Shown here: positions 1 through 12,052 of the stretch, piece after piece
Numbering within the stretch: the stretch's first letter is position 1
How the letters are laid out: each line of letters begins with the position of its first letter
Assembly: GCA_051453625.1 (NCBI GenBank)
Contig: JBOZIK010000001.1
Location: forward strand, 158,616,593-158,675,407
Length of the DNA: 58,815 nucleotides
Reading direction: 5' to 3'
Source of the DNA: Welwitschia mirabilis
Lineage: Eukaryota > Gnetophyta > Gnetopsida > Welwitschiales
Program-made: the position numbers and the translations under genes
Notes under the pieces: generated by a model
What the model was told of the DNA's origin: nothing
The model's database searches: none
Seen by the model: only the letters and a program-made list of their open reading frames with translations

Positions 1-49
1 AAACATACTATAAATGTGATGTTAAATATCTTTAATTTAACTCACAATA
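1..49 (-). mobile_element. Tail of a family-B LTR, cut by the window edge
   Basis: The first bases match the outer ends of the family-B LTRs near 36330-36372 and 41090-41136: the block around 'gatgttaaatat' and the LTR end '..acaata' (originally ..acaaca) are shared. The element runs on the minus strand, so this is the U3 start of an LTR whose remainder lies outside the window. The bases just after 49 loosely resemble family-B internal sequence and then lose similarity. Assignment rests on a short match. Confidence 0.5.
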
Positions 50-819
50 AACTCTCATGATAGAATGTCATCAAATGCAGGATTTCAACGCGATCTGGGG
101 ATCATTATCAATATGCCTTTATTTCTCTATAATATTATTAATTATTTTTTCCAATTCTTATTCTTGTTGATAAATAGTTCATCTTGTTTGTAAGGAATTT
201 ATTCCATATTTTTCTAGCCATGAGGATTATCTTTGTTATCTTTATGGTACTCCTCATTTGTATTATTTACATTCTATCTTTACTTTGACTTTCTTAGTGA
301 TTTACATTATTGTGATTNNNNNNNNNNNNNNNNNNNNNNNNNNNNNNNNNNNNNNNNNNNNNNNNNNNNNNNNNNNNNNNNNNNNNNNNNNNNNNNNNNN
401 NNNNNNNNNNNNNNNNNNNNNNNNNNNNNNNNNNNNNNNNNNNNNNNNNNNNNNNNNNNNNNNNNNNNNNNNNNNNNNNNNNNNNNNNNNNNNNNNNNNN
501 NNTGTTTCCATATTTTCCATTGTTAGAATGAGAAATTATGATATTTTATAACTTTAATGCAAAATTAGTTTCTTCTCATGTTGTTTCTATGATGAATTTT
601 TTTAATTTAGATTTTTCTTATTTTATGTGAATATACATTCTTACTACAACCATCTTTTCAATCTATTAATGAAGTGATCCAATTTGACAAACTCATCAAC
701 CATATTAAATAAGTGATAAGAGAAATCTAGATGTCAAATTTCTAGGTTTGGATTAGAAATTTTTATTCAAATTGGATCTTTTTCAAAATTATATGTTTTA
801 TTAATTATAAATGTTGTCC
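50..819. other. Unassigned AT-rich DNA with an assembly gap
   Basis: No domain, LTR or convincing reading frame was recognised. The first tens of bases may be family-B internal sequence. The rest is AT-rich and interrupted by the N run at 318-502. Frames that cross the gap are artefacts of the Ns. Confidence 0.5.
318..502. other. Assembly gap (185 N)
   Basis: The run is 185 N long, not a round number, so it is probably a size estimate. The flanks do not repeat each other, so real sequence is likely missing here. Confidence 0.95.
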
Positions 820-1075
820 ATTTTGTTAAAGATAAACCTTAATATTTAATATGATCCATTTGCTAGAACATCTATCATGTATTTTTCTATTTTGAAAATG
901 AAATGTAAAAGACAATCTCAATGAGGAATTACATAACATCTAGATGGTAAATTTTGATTACATCATAGTAGATAATTATTTAATTAATTATATAACTTAT
1001 TATTTGTAATCAGTTTCTAATTGCATGGATTGATTATGAAACCAATGATCAGCTTATACTTGATCCATAAGTATG
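820..1075 (-). repeat. 3' LTR of Copia-1 (approximate)
   Basis: The block at 965-1030 matches 5395-5460: both contain 'ttatttaattaatta' followed by the diverged core '..ttatttgtaatcagtttctaattg' or its equivalent. The inner edge is set by a purine tract (minus strand, about 1075-1105) reading like the usual Copia 'caaagtgg-a-gag' sequence before the LTR. The outer edge is inferred from the length of the partner copy. Identity is low, so both ends are uncertain by tens of bases. Confidence 0.5.
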
Positions 1076-1165
1076 ACTTCCTCTTTTGATTCCACTTTGG
1101 TCTTGGTCTTATGATTCTATTTTAACATCCTCTTTCAATCCAATAACTTAATCCTATGTTTTTAT

Positions 1166-1535
1166 GTGATTTTATTAGAAATTAGATGTTTTGATGCTAC
1201 TTGGAATGCATTCATGAACTTAAGGAATCTCTCTTTTAAAAGTTCTTTCATTAGTCCATCTGTAAGTTATTCTTTGAAACTCATGTATCTTCTCAAAATC
1301 ATTTTAAGTATAGTTTTCTTATGTAATAATATATTACATTTATGTGTTTTCTTCCTTCCATGAAATTCTAGATTTTTAATTATCTTGATAAACTTTAATG
1401 ATGATACATAAGGGATTTAGATAGTTTTTTAATTTTTCTAGACCTTTTAAATTTTGGGTTAATCACTTTAGTTTCGTGTAGAGTGATTTTACAACTATGT
1501 ATTCTACTTCTGTGAAAGAAAAGGTTATATTTCAT
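1166..1535 (-). pseudogene. Copia RNase H / pol C-terminus, decayed
   Basis: On the minus strand, about 1530 down to 1390 reads TFSFTEVEYIVVKSLYTKLK, a stop, then LTQNLKGLE, and later KVYQDN. This is the Copia RNase H block usually read as STAEAEYVA..A..E..WL..LL followed by a DN motif. Further down come FHGRKKTHK, matching the FH.RTKHI motif, and LTDGLMKELLKERFLKF, matching the family's LADILTKPLPRERF-type end. At least three in-frame stops break it. An open plus-strand frame at 1166-1363 is only its antisense shadow. Confidence 0.8.
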
Positions 1536-1959
1536 TAATTTTTACTTATCAAAAAGATACTACATTCATTTCATCTAATTTATATCTAAGTATTTAGTTA
1601 GTTCTTGTTTGTTTTTGAAAAATATAACTCCATCATGTTTGATTTTGATAACATATTTATGATGTTTGTGGTTATGTTCCTATGATATTTTGTATGGTTA
1701 TGGATGACTTTAGCTAATGTATTTATGATATAAGCTATATCATGTCATGTATTAATCAAATATATTAATTTACTGATATATTTTAGTATGTTTTAATGTC
1801 ATAAGTTATTGTATCTTACATTTTTAGCTTAATTTTAGATTTATAGGAATACTTCTCTTATGTAAGGTTTAGATTTATACCACTTTATAAATCCTATAGC
1901 ATATCTATACTTACGTCGTAATATTTTTCCTTCAAGTTTGTAAATTTAAAATCCTAAAG

Positions 1960-2600
1960 AGTATTTAAACAAGTCTATGTTTAGCATTTTAAATGTTTGA
2001 ACAAGAACATACCTAGTTTCATTGATATGTTATTGTACTTCATCCATGATGATTATACCATCCACATGACATATTAGTATCATTGCTTATGAACTAGTTC
2101 TTTGAGACTTAACATAGATATTAAAGTCTTATTTAAACTTATTAAAATTAATTTTATAAATTAACCCATCTATCCCTAATAATGCAATCTTGGATCTTTC
2201 TTTAAGCCATATAAGGACTTCTTTAATCTGTAGACTCTTTCATAGTAATCCTTTACTACAAAGTCTTTTGGTTACATAATATAGTTTTTCCATCAATGAT
2301 TCTATTAAGTAATATTTATTTTATGTTCAACTATAAGATGTTCTAATTATTTCACACAATGTAGGAGTTGAATATTTCTTATCTTAAGAGTCAAAGTAAT
2401 GTTTTTTTAATAATTAACTAAGTAATGGTTTTCTTGTAATCAATCCATTCACTATGTTTATAACCTTTAATCATAAGTTTTTCCTTGCATTTATTAATGA
2501 ACTTATCTTATTTCCATTTTACCTTGAATAACCACTTAGTTCTAATGAGTTATTGATCTATATATCGTAATTTCTACATTCATTAGCATATTGTATTAAT
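1960..2600 (-). pseudogene. Copia reverse transcriptase core, decayed
   Basis: Minus-strand translation gives KSLYGLKKDPRL at about 2185-2220, matching the Copia KSLYGLKQSPRAW signature. About 120 bases downstream is HVDGIIIMDE at 2041-2072, the degenerate YVDD catalytic box: the second aspartate is glycine, which alone would abolish polymerase activity. Motif spacing fits a Ty1/Copia RT. Stops and indels separate the blocks, so no continuous frame remains. Confidence 0.8.
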
Positions 2601-2944
2601 GTTTTATTACTTTTATTCACTTGATATCCTCTAGAAATTCTTCCACACTTGTTTATTTCTTTACTATATTAACTATATGAATTTATACATTTTTTTCTCT
2701 TACCTTATAATTACTAATCCCACAGTTCCATCTTTCCACATCTAATTCATGTACATTTAAAGTTTATAACATAGATTACATTTTAGTTTGAATAGGTTAT
2801 TATTCCCTATCAACATTATTGTCTTAAACATATGATATCACTATATCTAATTATTTACTCTATATATGCTTTAATTCATGCTTAGGTTTTAGAACATTTC
2901 ATTCTCTATTTTTATTCTAGATAAGTGTTTGGAAGGTATCTCTT

Positions 2945-3035
2945 TAAATCTCCTAGAATGATTTCATTAAAGGTTATGTACTTTGTGATGACAACCTTCT
3001 TTTGATTTTTGATCCACATTTAATAAGCTTTACTT
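2945..3035 (-). pseudogene. Copia integrase-RT linker block
   Basis: The minus strand reads KAY, a stop, MWIKNQKKVVITKYITFNE, aligning with the family block KGYRLWDP.S.KV..SRDVVFDE that lies between integrase and RT. It sits upstream of the RT motifs in element orientation, as expected. The integrase catalytic core further upstream (about 3100-3900) is too decayed to call residues. Confidence 0.65.
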
Positions 3036-5233
3036 TCTAAATTATATATGAGAGCTAGAGTAATTATTGATTTATATTCAGATTTATTCCATTTCTACTA
3101 TGAAATATGCATAAAACATCTATTATAATAATTTATAAAATATCTCACTACATTTTATGTATTGGATTATAATTGAATAGGGCTTTTATTTCTAGGGCCT
3201 TAATAGGTAGATAATTATGTAGCTATAATTTACTTATGCATGACCACATCTAAAGTATTTTTAATACTTTCTTTTTATACATCATGGATCATATAATTTT
3301 CATGATTATTTCTTCTTTAAACTTGTAGCACCATTTAAACTTTGTATATAAGTGCATATCCTTATGTTATATGTCATATTTGAAAGTTTTAACTTGAAAT
3401 ACTGTAATATATATTATCGTTCTCCATTATTTCATACAATTCTCATTGCAATGGTTCTTTATTAATACCTTAGACATTATAAATGCCATTAAGGCTTGAA
3501 ATTTTTACTTTAGAATATTTTTTTTGAAAAAAGATAATTCTATTATGTATTTTTCTCCTTTTATAAATGACAATGAAATTAGTTCAAAAATATCACTATG
3601 CACTAGTTCAAATTTCTACTTTACCTTTTCCCTTAAAACTTATGAAGTTGTCTTTTTTTGAGATTTATCTATTTAATAGGATTCACATATAAAAGTATCT
3701 CTATATTTTAATCAAGATTTAGAATCTTTTTAATTACCTTATTTAAATTCTAAAGTTTCAAAGTTGATATGACTTTTTATTTATTTAGTATTCTATGTAA
3801 TTTAATTAATTTCATATTATTGCTACACATATTCATATTATGATATTTATTTTTTAGTAAGAACATATAATTTTTTATGTCCATTGATCAAATTCCTTTA
3901 TTTTAATGAAATACATGTTCTCTTTGTAACTACACACCACCTCATAACCATTATATGGTAAAGCTATTACAAATATCAAATTCATCTTCAGGTTGGATAT
4001 GTCAAATGCATTTACGAACAATAAAGTTCTTAGGTCTATAAAGTAAACTTAATCCATAATTAGTTTGGTTTCATCATGAATGATCACTTTTTGAGAAAAA
4101 TCATTTTATCTAATATCCTTTACTAATTTCTTGTTTCTTGTTATGTGATATGATGCTCTGTAATATATATAGAATATATAACTTATGCTATAAACTAAAA
4201 GTATTGATAGGACTTATTATTTCAAAACTGATTTCTACTATGATTCTAAATATTTGTTTCATAACCTATTTTTAGATTTGAAGATTATTTTAGCATCTCT
4301 TGATTTTATGTAACCCTCACTAGTCTTTGCATTTTTTTTTGTTTTGTTATTATTACTTTTTCCCTTCTTTTTCCCTCTAATTGATCAAACCTCATCCCAG
4401 AGTACTTCCTTCTTATTTCTTTTATCCTGGAAATCTAATTTCTTTCATAGAAGTTTAATAATTATGATTTCCAAAGTGTAATACTAAGAAAACTTTAATA
4501 ATGATTTCTTAAATGCATCATATTTAAGACCTATGATTTGGAACATAACATATTTAAAAATTTCATTATCAGTCATAGCCTGATTTTACTTAAGTTATAC
4601 CTTAATGAAAAATATCTATTTTCTTAATTACTACATTTATTTTGAATTAATAAGTTTGATACTAAAAAATCATATTTTAGATTTTATTTTTAATAGGAAA
4701 ATTCATTTCAAGAAACTCCCATATTTTAATTATTAATTTTTGTTTTATAATCATTAATAATAACTTAATGTTAATAATTACTCCTAGAATCATATGTGAT
4801 AATCTAAATTCTTCCTCCCTGTGGTTTGCATTCTTAAGATTAAATCACATTCATAAGTCAATATTCCTTTACTAGTTTACTTACACATAACTTTCATAAT
4901 GTATCATAATCATGGTTAAGGCATTTATATTTAGGAAATGTTACCATACTAAAGAAAATATTAATGATGAAACAAGATATTTAATCCTCAGTTTGATTGT
5001 TCATATCTTAGATTATCTTCTATAATTTATACTTGGATTTGAAACTTATAGCATTAGTACCTACTAGTTCATAATTAAAAGAATCCTTCATTTCTATCTC
5101 TAAATCCTATTGATTTTTTTAAGCATCCTTATTCATGATAGATTTAAGGAAAAATTTTTTTGAAACATTACCTTCTCCATCTTGTTCTGTAATAATCTAT
5201 GAAAATTAATCTTTTTTACAAGTTCTTAACTTA

Positions 5234-5252
5234 GTTTTGAATTCTATGTTAT
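5234..5252 (-). other. Candidate primer-binding site of Copia-1
   Basis: The plus-strand text gttttgaattctatgtta is close to gctctgataccatgtta, the reverse complement of the common Copia tRNA-Met site (taacatggtatcagagc). It lies just inside the right-hand LTR-like block, where a minus-strand element should carry its primer site. Several mismatches and one extra base keep this tentative. Confidence 0.45.
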
Positions 5253-5254
5253 AA

Positions 5255-5505
5255 GAATTTAAAAACATAGAAAAAGTAAATAAACTAAAAAGATATCAAA
5301 TACTACATTAATATAGAAATGATAAATTGATGAATGAATATTTTTCTTCTCTTATATATGACTTAAAAGTTTATAATTTTTAATATTATAATATTTCATA
5401 GAAAATTAGTTATTTAATTAATTACACAATTTGCTATTTATAACTAGTACCTAATTGTGTAAAATGCCTACAAAATGAATAATTATTTTATAGTAGACTT
5501 ATAGA
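5255..5505 (-). repeat. 5' LTR of Copia-1 (approximate)
   Basis: This is the partner of the 820-1075 copy, with best similarity at 5395-5460. The inner edge is placed next to the candidate primer site. The implied LTR length of about 250 bases is ordinary for Copia. The outer end is unclear. Confidence 0.5.
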
Positions 5506-5849
5506 TGAAATATTCTCTTCTGATTTTTTGTTTATTTTAATTTAATGTAATAAATATTAAGTATAAGATATTATAGCAAAAATAAGTAGCTTTAATACCT
5601 AGAAATCATAATAAAGATAAAGAAATAAGTAAGAATCCTATTCCTTTTATTTAATACATGTGGATTAATTTTGTTATAAATGTTTGTATTTTTTATATAT
5701 ATTTTTTAATTGAAAAATTATTGGTGCTTATTATTAAAGCCTTGAGTTCTCATAGATCTTAAAACATCTCTAGTCCTAATTAAGGACAACAACCCTATTA
5801 CACATCTTACAGAGGTAATACATTAGTTTACTAGTTGTTGATATGTGAT

Positions 5850-5979
5850 CCTACATGATAAATATTTCTAAACTAAATCTACGTTTTCTTAGTTATTATT
5901 TATCTTAGTTAATTTGGCTTGGAATTTCTAGTTGATAGCTTATTTATCAAGGACTAATAAGACTAAGTGAGGGCTATAT
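5850..5979 (+). mobile_element. 3' internal tail and polypurine tract of a family-C Gypsy element
   Basis: The sequence matches 48925-49028, just before element C's 3' LTR: both contain 'tatcaaggactaataagact' or its variant, then the purine-rich 'ctaagtgagggctatat' (5963-5979). The tract primes plus-strand synthesis, so the following LTR is a 3' LTR. The rest of this element's interior is not seen; Copia-1 occupies the DNA to the left. 5505-5850 holds nothing recognisable. Confidence 0.7.
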
Positions 5980-7232
5980 TGTGATGTCAAATTGTATGTA
6001 TTTAATGGGGCATTTTGAGTTATTTTTTAGGATATTTAGATAAGTTTAGATGAAATTTTGATAATTATGGAGAGTTGATGGGATGATCATGAAGACATGC
6101 AATTCTTGATGTATTTAGAGGCATTTTAGATAGATCTTGATACTTAACATTTTGAAGAGAAGATGAATGATTCAAGAGGCTAATTTCTTTTAACTAAAAG
6201 CTTAAAAGGTATGTTATCCCCTCTGTTGGCCCCATGATAGTTAAGATGATAGTGATGCTGATATGAACTGAAGGCTATGGGGCTGACTATAAGGCTAAAA
6301 ACTAATGAATCATATTTTATTGCAAGAATTGTCTCAATAGTCATTTGGACAGCAGTAAGAATGACTACTATTTTATATGAACAAAATAATTTATCTTTGT
6401 GACAGGATCATGTACCCCATGTGTTGCTAGGACTTCATCTCCAACTACTAGGGTTTTGTTTGCATAATTTTTAATGTAAAACTATAAATACTCCCTTGCC
6501 CTGACTCCCAGTTTCATCTTTTGTATTAAAACTTCTTATGATAGGATATCAAAGGGTAAGAGATTCATCCTATTCTATAGAGAGAAGTCTTCCTTGATGT
6601 TGGATTGTGTATCCTCCATTGTGATGTTGCTACTTTGTAAAATAATGTTGGTTCAATATTAATAAAAGATTGTTTTACTTCTATTATGTGCATATCCCTT
6701 ACAGTTTATGTTAATTGTGATTTAATGATAGTTTCATAGCTGATCTAGGTCATAAGGGAAATATTTATTAAGGTTGATATTATTAATTTATTACTTAAAT
6801 TTCATTTATTGTTGCACATAACTTAATAGTTGAATTGATCTATATTCTATTTGATGTTTCTTAGAGCTTATGTTGATTAGAATTAATTGAGTTTTTTCTG
6901 ATTGATCTAAGTTATAAGGTCTGATCTTGATGATAAAAAGTTTGATAGTCAAATAAATTCATTATTTAGAGTTATTTCATTTCATCTATAAGCATTACAT
7001 TAGAATTTATCTTACATCATATTTCTATGTTATTTCTTAATTTCATTTTCCTAAATAAAAAAAGACTAAAAATACTTTGTCAAAATCAATTCTTTAACTT
7101 CTAGCCTAGTACCTTCAATAAATTACAACACTTGAGTTAACTCTCACTTATACTAATGTGTCTTTTATGCAAGCATTTGCGATCTACAAGGTTTACTTAA
7201 GACTTGAGGATTGATAAATTCACATTGCAATA
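5980..7232 (+). mobile_element. 3' LTR of a family-C Gypsy element
   Basis: It begins TGTGATGTCAAATTG and is colinear with the two LTRs of element C (41656-42742 and 49029-50116) and that of element D (57054-58232). Shared blocks include the start 'TTTAAT-GGG-ATTTTGAGT', a middle 'ttaataaaag..tatgtgcatat' zone and an end near 'attgcaata' (..CA decayed to ..TA). It is preceded by a purine tract and not followed by a primer site, so it is a 3' LTR or the remnant of one. It is somewhat longer than the element C copies. Confidence 0.8.
6483..6490 (+). promoter_or_regulatory. TATA-box-like core promoter in the family-C LTR
   Basis: TATAAATA followed by 'ctccctt' lies about 500 bases into the LTR, a normal place for the U3/R promoter of a plant Gypsy LTR. 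The copies in element C have lost the motif. Inferred from sequence and position only. Confidence 0.4.
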
Positions 7233-7699
7233 ATGTGGAATTTGATTAAGCTCACAATTGCATTCTATCTAATTTTCCACAACATGATAGAAATGTGAGT
7301 TTGAAGGAGGTTTAAGAACACAGGCTAGAAGTGCTAATAGTCCTAACTGGAGGCACCTTCATTTCAATTCTAATGGTCATAAAGTTAAACAATGTCCTTT
7401 AATTGATCTTAAGCAATCTAAAAATGTCATGGGAAAATAGTTAAGTAAATAGTTAATATGAAAACCAATAGAAGACATATGTTTATGATGAAAGCAATTA
7501 TACTATTATCTTCTAAAAACATTACTTTATAATTTAACTTAATCATAATGTTAGATTTTACATGTTAACATAGAGACACCTTTAAAAGTAGCATAAGATA
7601 ATAGATAAATTATATTAGATGCTAAGAATAATATCACTTATTCATGATTAAAACTTCTTATAGATTCTAGAAATCCATTTCTAATCATTTTGTGTAACT
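7233..7699. other. Unassigned, probably the 3' end of the adjoining LINE
   Basis: Between the family-C LTR and the first recognisable LINE coding blocks there is AT-rich sequence with no clear frame. It is in the right place for the LINE 3' untranslated region. No poly-A/T tail or target duplication was found. Confidence 0.35.
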
Positions 7700-7879
7700 A
7701 TACACTAATAAAAAACATGAGAAAAGGAATTCTCTACATCATGAAGATGAGACTATGAAGAAACCAATCTCATGTGCTAAAGATAGATACTAACAAGAAG
7801 ATGTTAATTGATCAAACAACATAAAAAGACATGAATTTTTGGAAAAAATTTAAGTTTTACAAATATACTTCATCATTTA

Positions 7880-8110
7880 CTTCCAAAATTATGATGATAA
7901 CTACATCTTGTAAAACTTATTGAATTTGTGATGAATAATATCATTTTTTTTAATAATATCATAAGCAATTCTAGATGTAGAAAGAAAATTAAACCTACCA
8001 TCCTTTCAAAGAATACCTAAAAATATTTGTTGTAAATTATTATTTACATAAATAAAATTATCAAAATCAAAAAATAATTTTTCAAATGTTCTTATTTTTA
8101 TTATATTTAA
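7880..8110 (-). pseudogene. LINE-1 C-terminal zf-RVT-like region, weak
   Basis: The minus-strand frame gives RIAYDIIKKNDIIHHKF and then FNKFYKM with later stops, loosely like the KSAY......W..IW....PPK motif of the zinc-binding domain that follows RT in plant LINEs. Position relative to the RT supports it; sequence similarity is weak. Confidence 0.4.
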
Positions 8111-8939
8111 TTTATATAAAAAGAAGCTTTATTCCATTTAATCCATCTTCATAAAGTAATAGGTACAAATATATGTTAATTTCTAATTTGGTTCAAGTAG
8201 TGTCTAATCTAAATGAATGAATACCCCAAGCTTTTACATTAAAATAAGATCATCATGGATTAATTTTCCTAAGTATATCTTCTAAAACTTTAATGTGATT
8301 ATAATTCTAACATTCACTAAGTGTAGTTAATTTTTTCAAAAATTTTTAAACACTAGATAACCAAGAATAAAATATTTTAAGAAAAAAGAAAGCAAGGAAG
8401 GTTACTATGGGAAATCCAACCATTATAAATTTTGAAATTATCTTACACAAGTCTATTTATTAGGAGAAGCATTTAAGTATTACTACCTTTAATACATTTA
8501 ACACTTCATTAAACTTAAAAAGAACCAATTTAATTATAATAGTGAATAAGGTGGATCCCTTTATATTTCATATTAGTGATGTATAGAAAAGCCTTTGAAA
8601 TTTTAAGTAGTAGACCATAAAAACTAATGAATTTCTTGATCAATTTTATCATAAGAAGATTTAATTGAAGCCCAAGATCTTGAATAATGAACATGTGTTG
8701 ATTAGAGAATTTGTTAACTATTAAAATGTTACTATAAAGATAAAGTCTTCTTCCTTTCTATTTTTTAGGTTTTTTCTCAACTTTATCAATAACATAGTTT
8801 CATAACATATTTATATTAGTCTGTAGAGAAAAAGAAATTTTCAAAAGCTTTAAATAGATTTTTATTCCCAGTCATTGAAGTCATCTTTATAATAAACATT
8901 AAATTAATACTAACAACTCATAATATTCTAATAATCTTA

Positions 8940-9740
8940 CTCATAACTTAGTAATATGCTACAAAGACTTTTTAATCATGAAGAAAGAATCATCTACAAG
9001 ATCCATGGTGAGGATTTGCATACTTCTATTATCCACTAAAATTCCCATAATTATTTTCTTTTAATGATGATAATGAAGGTAATTTAAAATAAAGTCTATA
9101 GTAATAATGAAAAGGTAAGGAGCTAGAGGACATTCTTGATGTAATTATCTTTGAAGAGAAAATAGGAGGCTTAATCTAAAATTTATATCAACTTAAACAC
9201 TTGCATTATTACATAAGGTACAAATTGTATGGACGAGGTACTTACCAAATCCCAATTTTTCTAGGTAGGCAATAATAAAATCTCACTTAATTCTATCAAA
9301 GTTTTTAGCATAATCTAACTTGATAAAAGAAATATCCTAATTTGTGTTAAAAGCTTACTACAACACCACACCCCTTCAAAAAAGATATAATCACATTGTT
9401 CAATATGTATCTATCTTTAGTAAAACCTATTTGCAAAGGTCTTATAATTTCATCAATAATATTCTAAATTCTATGAGTTAGCCATTTTACTAAAATTTCA
9501 TAAGTATTAGTAAGAAGAGTTATAAGAATCTAATTTCTAATATATTAAAGATCTTCATAATTTGAAGTACATTGAATTACACCTTTATTAATATTTTTTT
9601 CTAAGTTAAATCTATTTGATTACTTCTTGAAAAACTTGAAAGAGATCATCTCTAATAATGTTGTAGTGCTTTTTAAATAATTATATGGAAAAACCATTAA
9701 ATCCTATAGCTTTATCATCTTTTAAAATAAGCACATCTTG
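8940..9740 (-). pseudogene. LINE-1 reverse transcriptase, decayed
   Basis: Minus-strand blocks in order: DDKAIGFNGFSIQLFKK near 9680-9720 (family form SPGPDGF...FFK); FIKLDYAKNFDRIK, a stop, DFIIAYLEKLGFG at 9240-9330 (family form LKLDFAKAYDRV.W.FL...L..MGF); TSRMSSSSLPF near 9095-9125 (family form RQGCPLSPLLF); and LVDDSFFM at 8975-9012 (the YADDTLLF catalytic box with both aspartates kept). Spacing is right for an L1-clade RT. Multiple stops show it is dead. Confidence 0.82.
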
Positions 9741-10199
9741 TTTAAATTCATGTGATTTAATCTCTATTTTCACAATTTTTTAATGTGCTTTTGCAATGAG
9801 ATGAGAAATATGAGTATTAAAGGATTCAAAATTTTTCTTAGGAAAACCATTAGATTAGAAAGAAAACAAACATGATTTAATAAAAACTTATTAACAGTTT
9901 CAAGATCATTAGTAATTATAACCATTTTCATATAGTGATTTTAATTTAGATAATTGGCTAGTTTCTTTTATAAATTTAAAAAATTCTTTACAAGGTTCAT
10001 CTTTAATTTAAAGCTAAGATAAACAAATTTTGGTTAAAGAACTTTTTACTTCAAAACATTTTAATATTGCTTAGCTTAATGGGCTTTTATCAATTCCTTC
10101 TAAGTTTTAATATTAAATGTATTCTCATCTAAAGGAAACTATATTTGTTTAACCACCTTTATAATATCTCCTTCAATTTAGCAATAATCCAAAGAGCTT

Positions 10200-10470
10200 T
10201 ACTAAAAAGATTAGAATCAGAATGTGAGATTTTAACTAGTATAGTTACACCTCCTTTATTAACTTTATAGTTAATTAAAAATACTTTATAATTTTTTAAA
10301 ATATGTTTTCTAATAGAAAGAACATTAGCCACTAAAATCTTAATTTGCTAAACAAAATTAAAATCTGTAGATAAGTGCTATTTACAAAGAAATTCTCTAG
10401 TAATATTAGCTCAAGACATATCAAATAGATCTCATACATTCCAAGAAAATACTAGCATTGCAATTTGAGA
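10200..10470 (-). pseudogene. LINE-1 endonuclease N-terminus, decayed
   Basis: The minus strand reads MLVFSWNV near 10450, the usual ILSWNVRGL opening of plant L1 apurinic-type endonucleases. About 200 bases later it reads KVNKGGVTILVK, the GG-A-IL block typical of the same domain. The middle and the catalytic histidine region are not recognisable. It lies upstream of the RT in element orientation as expected. Confidence 0.65.
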
Positions 10471-10859
10471 GAGAAGGACCATGTTTTATTTATGTGATGC
10501 TCCTCTAATGATTCACAATCCATGTTACTAAAGGATAAAAATCTATTACTCAATGGAAGTACATTAGAAAGATTTAGAAAAGTAGAAGTGAAGGGAAGTA
10601 TATCATAGGTTTTTACACTAGAAGTTCTTTTTAATTTTATTTTTTTCTTATATTATGTTTTATAAAATCTTTTTACATTAACTTTAATTCAATTACTTTG
10701 AATTTAAGCTTTTATTTTTTCATATATGAAGTTCCTTTAGATATAGAAAATTTGTTAGCCTCATCACAAATGAAAGGATTAATAACAGGTTGGGAAATTT
10801 TCAAAGACGGTTTTTATAGTAAATTTGAGGAGGTTTCACTATGATTTCTCTTCAAAGAA

Positions 10860-10965
10860 CATTATTGATTGTACTCATGAATAATTTTCTTATCCAAAAC
10901 AAAATAGTCCTTAATGGTGTCACTTTGTGATGATAATAAAAGCAATAATTCTTCAAAGTGTAATA
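10860..10965 (-). pseudogene. Possible LINE-1 ORF1 zinc knuckle
   Basis: The minus strand reads YCFYYHHK, then after one frameshift DTIKDYFVLDKKI. This resembles CFYCHKKGHTIKDCF, a CX2CX4HX4C knuckle with two cysteines turned to tyrosine and the GH pair lost. C-to-Y fits G-to-A decay. Low similarity; could be chance. Confidence 0.35.
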
Positions 10966-11837
10966 TGTAGTTTTTTAAACATAACTCTAATTTATTACCT
11001 TAAGTTTTAATTCCTTTTTCTTATCTTCTAAGTCAATTTTCAAAAAATAACAATTGCCCTACATATCATTCTAAGAAGCCACTGGCTCTTATTTGAGGAT
11101 TACATGGATGGTGTCAATAGTTTTACTCTCAAATGTATGGAAAATAAGTGGAATATTTTCTAGCTTAATCTATCCTAAAATTTTAGAATATGAAATTAGA
11201 ATTAGATCTTATGTTCATTTTCTAAAAATTAGATAACTCTTTTGGTCATAAAAGCCTTAACATTCAAAGTTGTATTAATTGTCTCAAACTTCACAACTTC
11301 AATAAGTAGAAAAGAATATAAAAAATAACAAATGTATGAAACCTTAATATTATAATATTTAAGGATAACCTAAGTTAATAAAGTATAATATTTCTTTTGG
11401 TGAATAAAACTAACAATCTTAAAAAATATATAATATCTTTTGAGAAAGATTCAAATAGATCTTTTGGTAAAACATAATTAAGACTTTTATAATAATTAAT
11501 CTTTACTAGATTATTCAAATGAAAGTTTTAGAATCATTTGCCTTTTCTACATTATTCAAAGTATTACCTCACATTACTGCATTTTACCAATTAGGTTAAT
11601 GATGTTTTCTTAAACTTGTACTTTTTTATCTAATACTATGCTTCATTAATATATGCTTTTACATATATGACGAGTAGCCAACTTGATCATATTTGATGAT
11701 GGATTTAATTTTTTGTTCAAGTAATTTTGGATAGTTTAAGAATCAAATTAACCCTTTTTGATGTGAAGGATAAAAGATAAATAATCAACCATAATTCAAT
11801 CAAAAACGAGAAATTTTGGAAGATTTAAGGAGATCAT

Positions 11838-12052
11838 CCACATGGAATTTAAATGAAGGAAGGAGATGGCTAGCTACTAGATTCCACCTACCACCATATT
11901 CCAAGAAGCCCACATGATACTTGGATGAAGGAAGAAGGTAGATACCTACTAGCTTCTACCTACCACTATATTCCAAGAAGTCCACATAGTAGTGAAATGA
12001 AGGAAGAAGATGGCTACCTACTAAATTTCACCTACCATCAAATTGAAAGAAG
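11838..12052 (+). repeat. 72-bp tandem repeat, three copies, in the 5' LTR of A
   Basis: Three units begin at about 11838, 11909 and 11981. Each has the pattern 'ccacat..(g)atgaaggaag..' then 'ctactag.tt..acctacca' then 'attccaagaag'. Units are about 72 bp and diverged. The same three-fold structure occurs in the other LTR, so it predates insertion. It lies upstream of the TATA-like box, where enhancer repeats sit in LTR U3 regions. Confidence 0.75.

Larger units (their letters stand above)
820..5505 (-). mobile_element. Decayed Ty1/Copia LTR retrotransposon (Copia-1)
   Basis: A minus-strand Copia element reads from about 5505 down to 820. Seen in order along the minus strand are: an LTR-like copy, a primer-site-like stretch (5234-5252), AT-rich decayed sequence where gag and integrase would lie, the integrase-RT linker (about 2950-3030), RT motifs (about 2040-2220), RNase H (1166-1535), a purine tract and a second LTR-like copy. 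The order gag-INT-RT-RNaseH is the Copia order. Many stops and frameshifts make it inactive. Its right flank (5505-5980) is the 3' internal tail of a family-C Gypsy element, so it probably inserted into that older element. Exact ends and target duplication could not be fixed. Confidence 0.8.
7700..11500 (-). mobile_element. Decayed L1-like LINE (LINE-1)
   Basis: A plant L1-type non-LTR retrotransposon on the minus strand. In element order: an ORF1-like zinc-knuckle remnant (about 10870-10960), endonuclease start (about 10220-10470), RT with the LKLDFAKAYDR-type block (9262-9330), the QGCPLSPLLF-type block (about 9085-9130), the DD catalytic box (8975-9012) and a zf-RVT-like tail (about 7900-8100). 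All blocks carry stops or shifts. The 5' end is taken where element A's LTR begins; the 3' end is uncertain. Confidence 0.8.

Noticed and set aside
1166-1363. Plus-strand open frame of 65 codons
   Set aside because: It is antisense to the Copia-1 RNase H block, which gives a clear family match on the minus strand.
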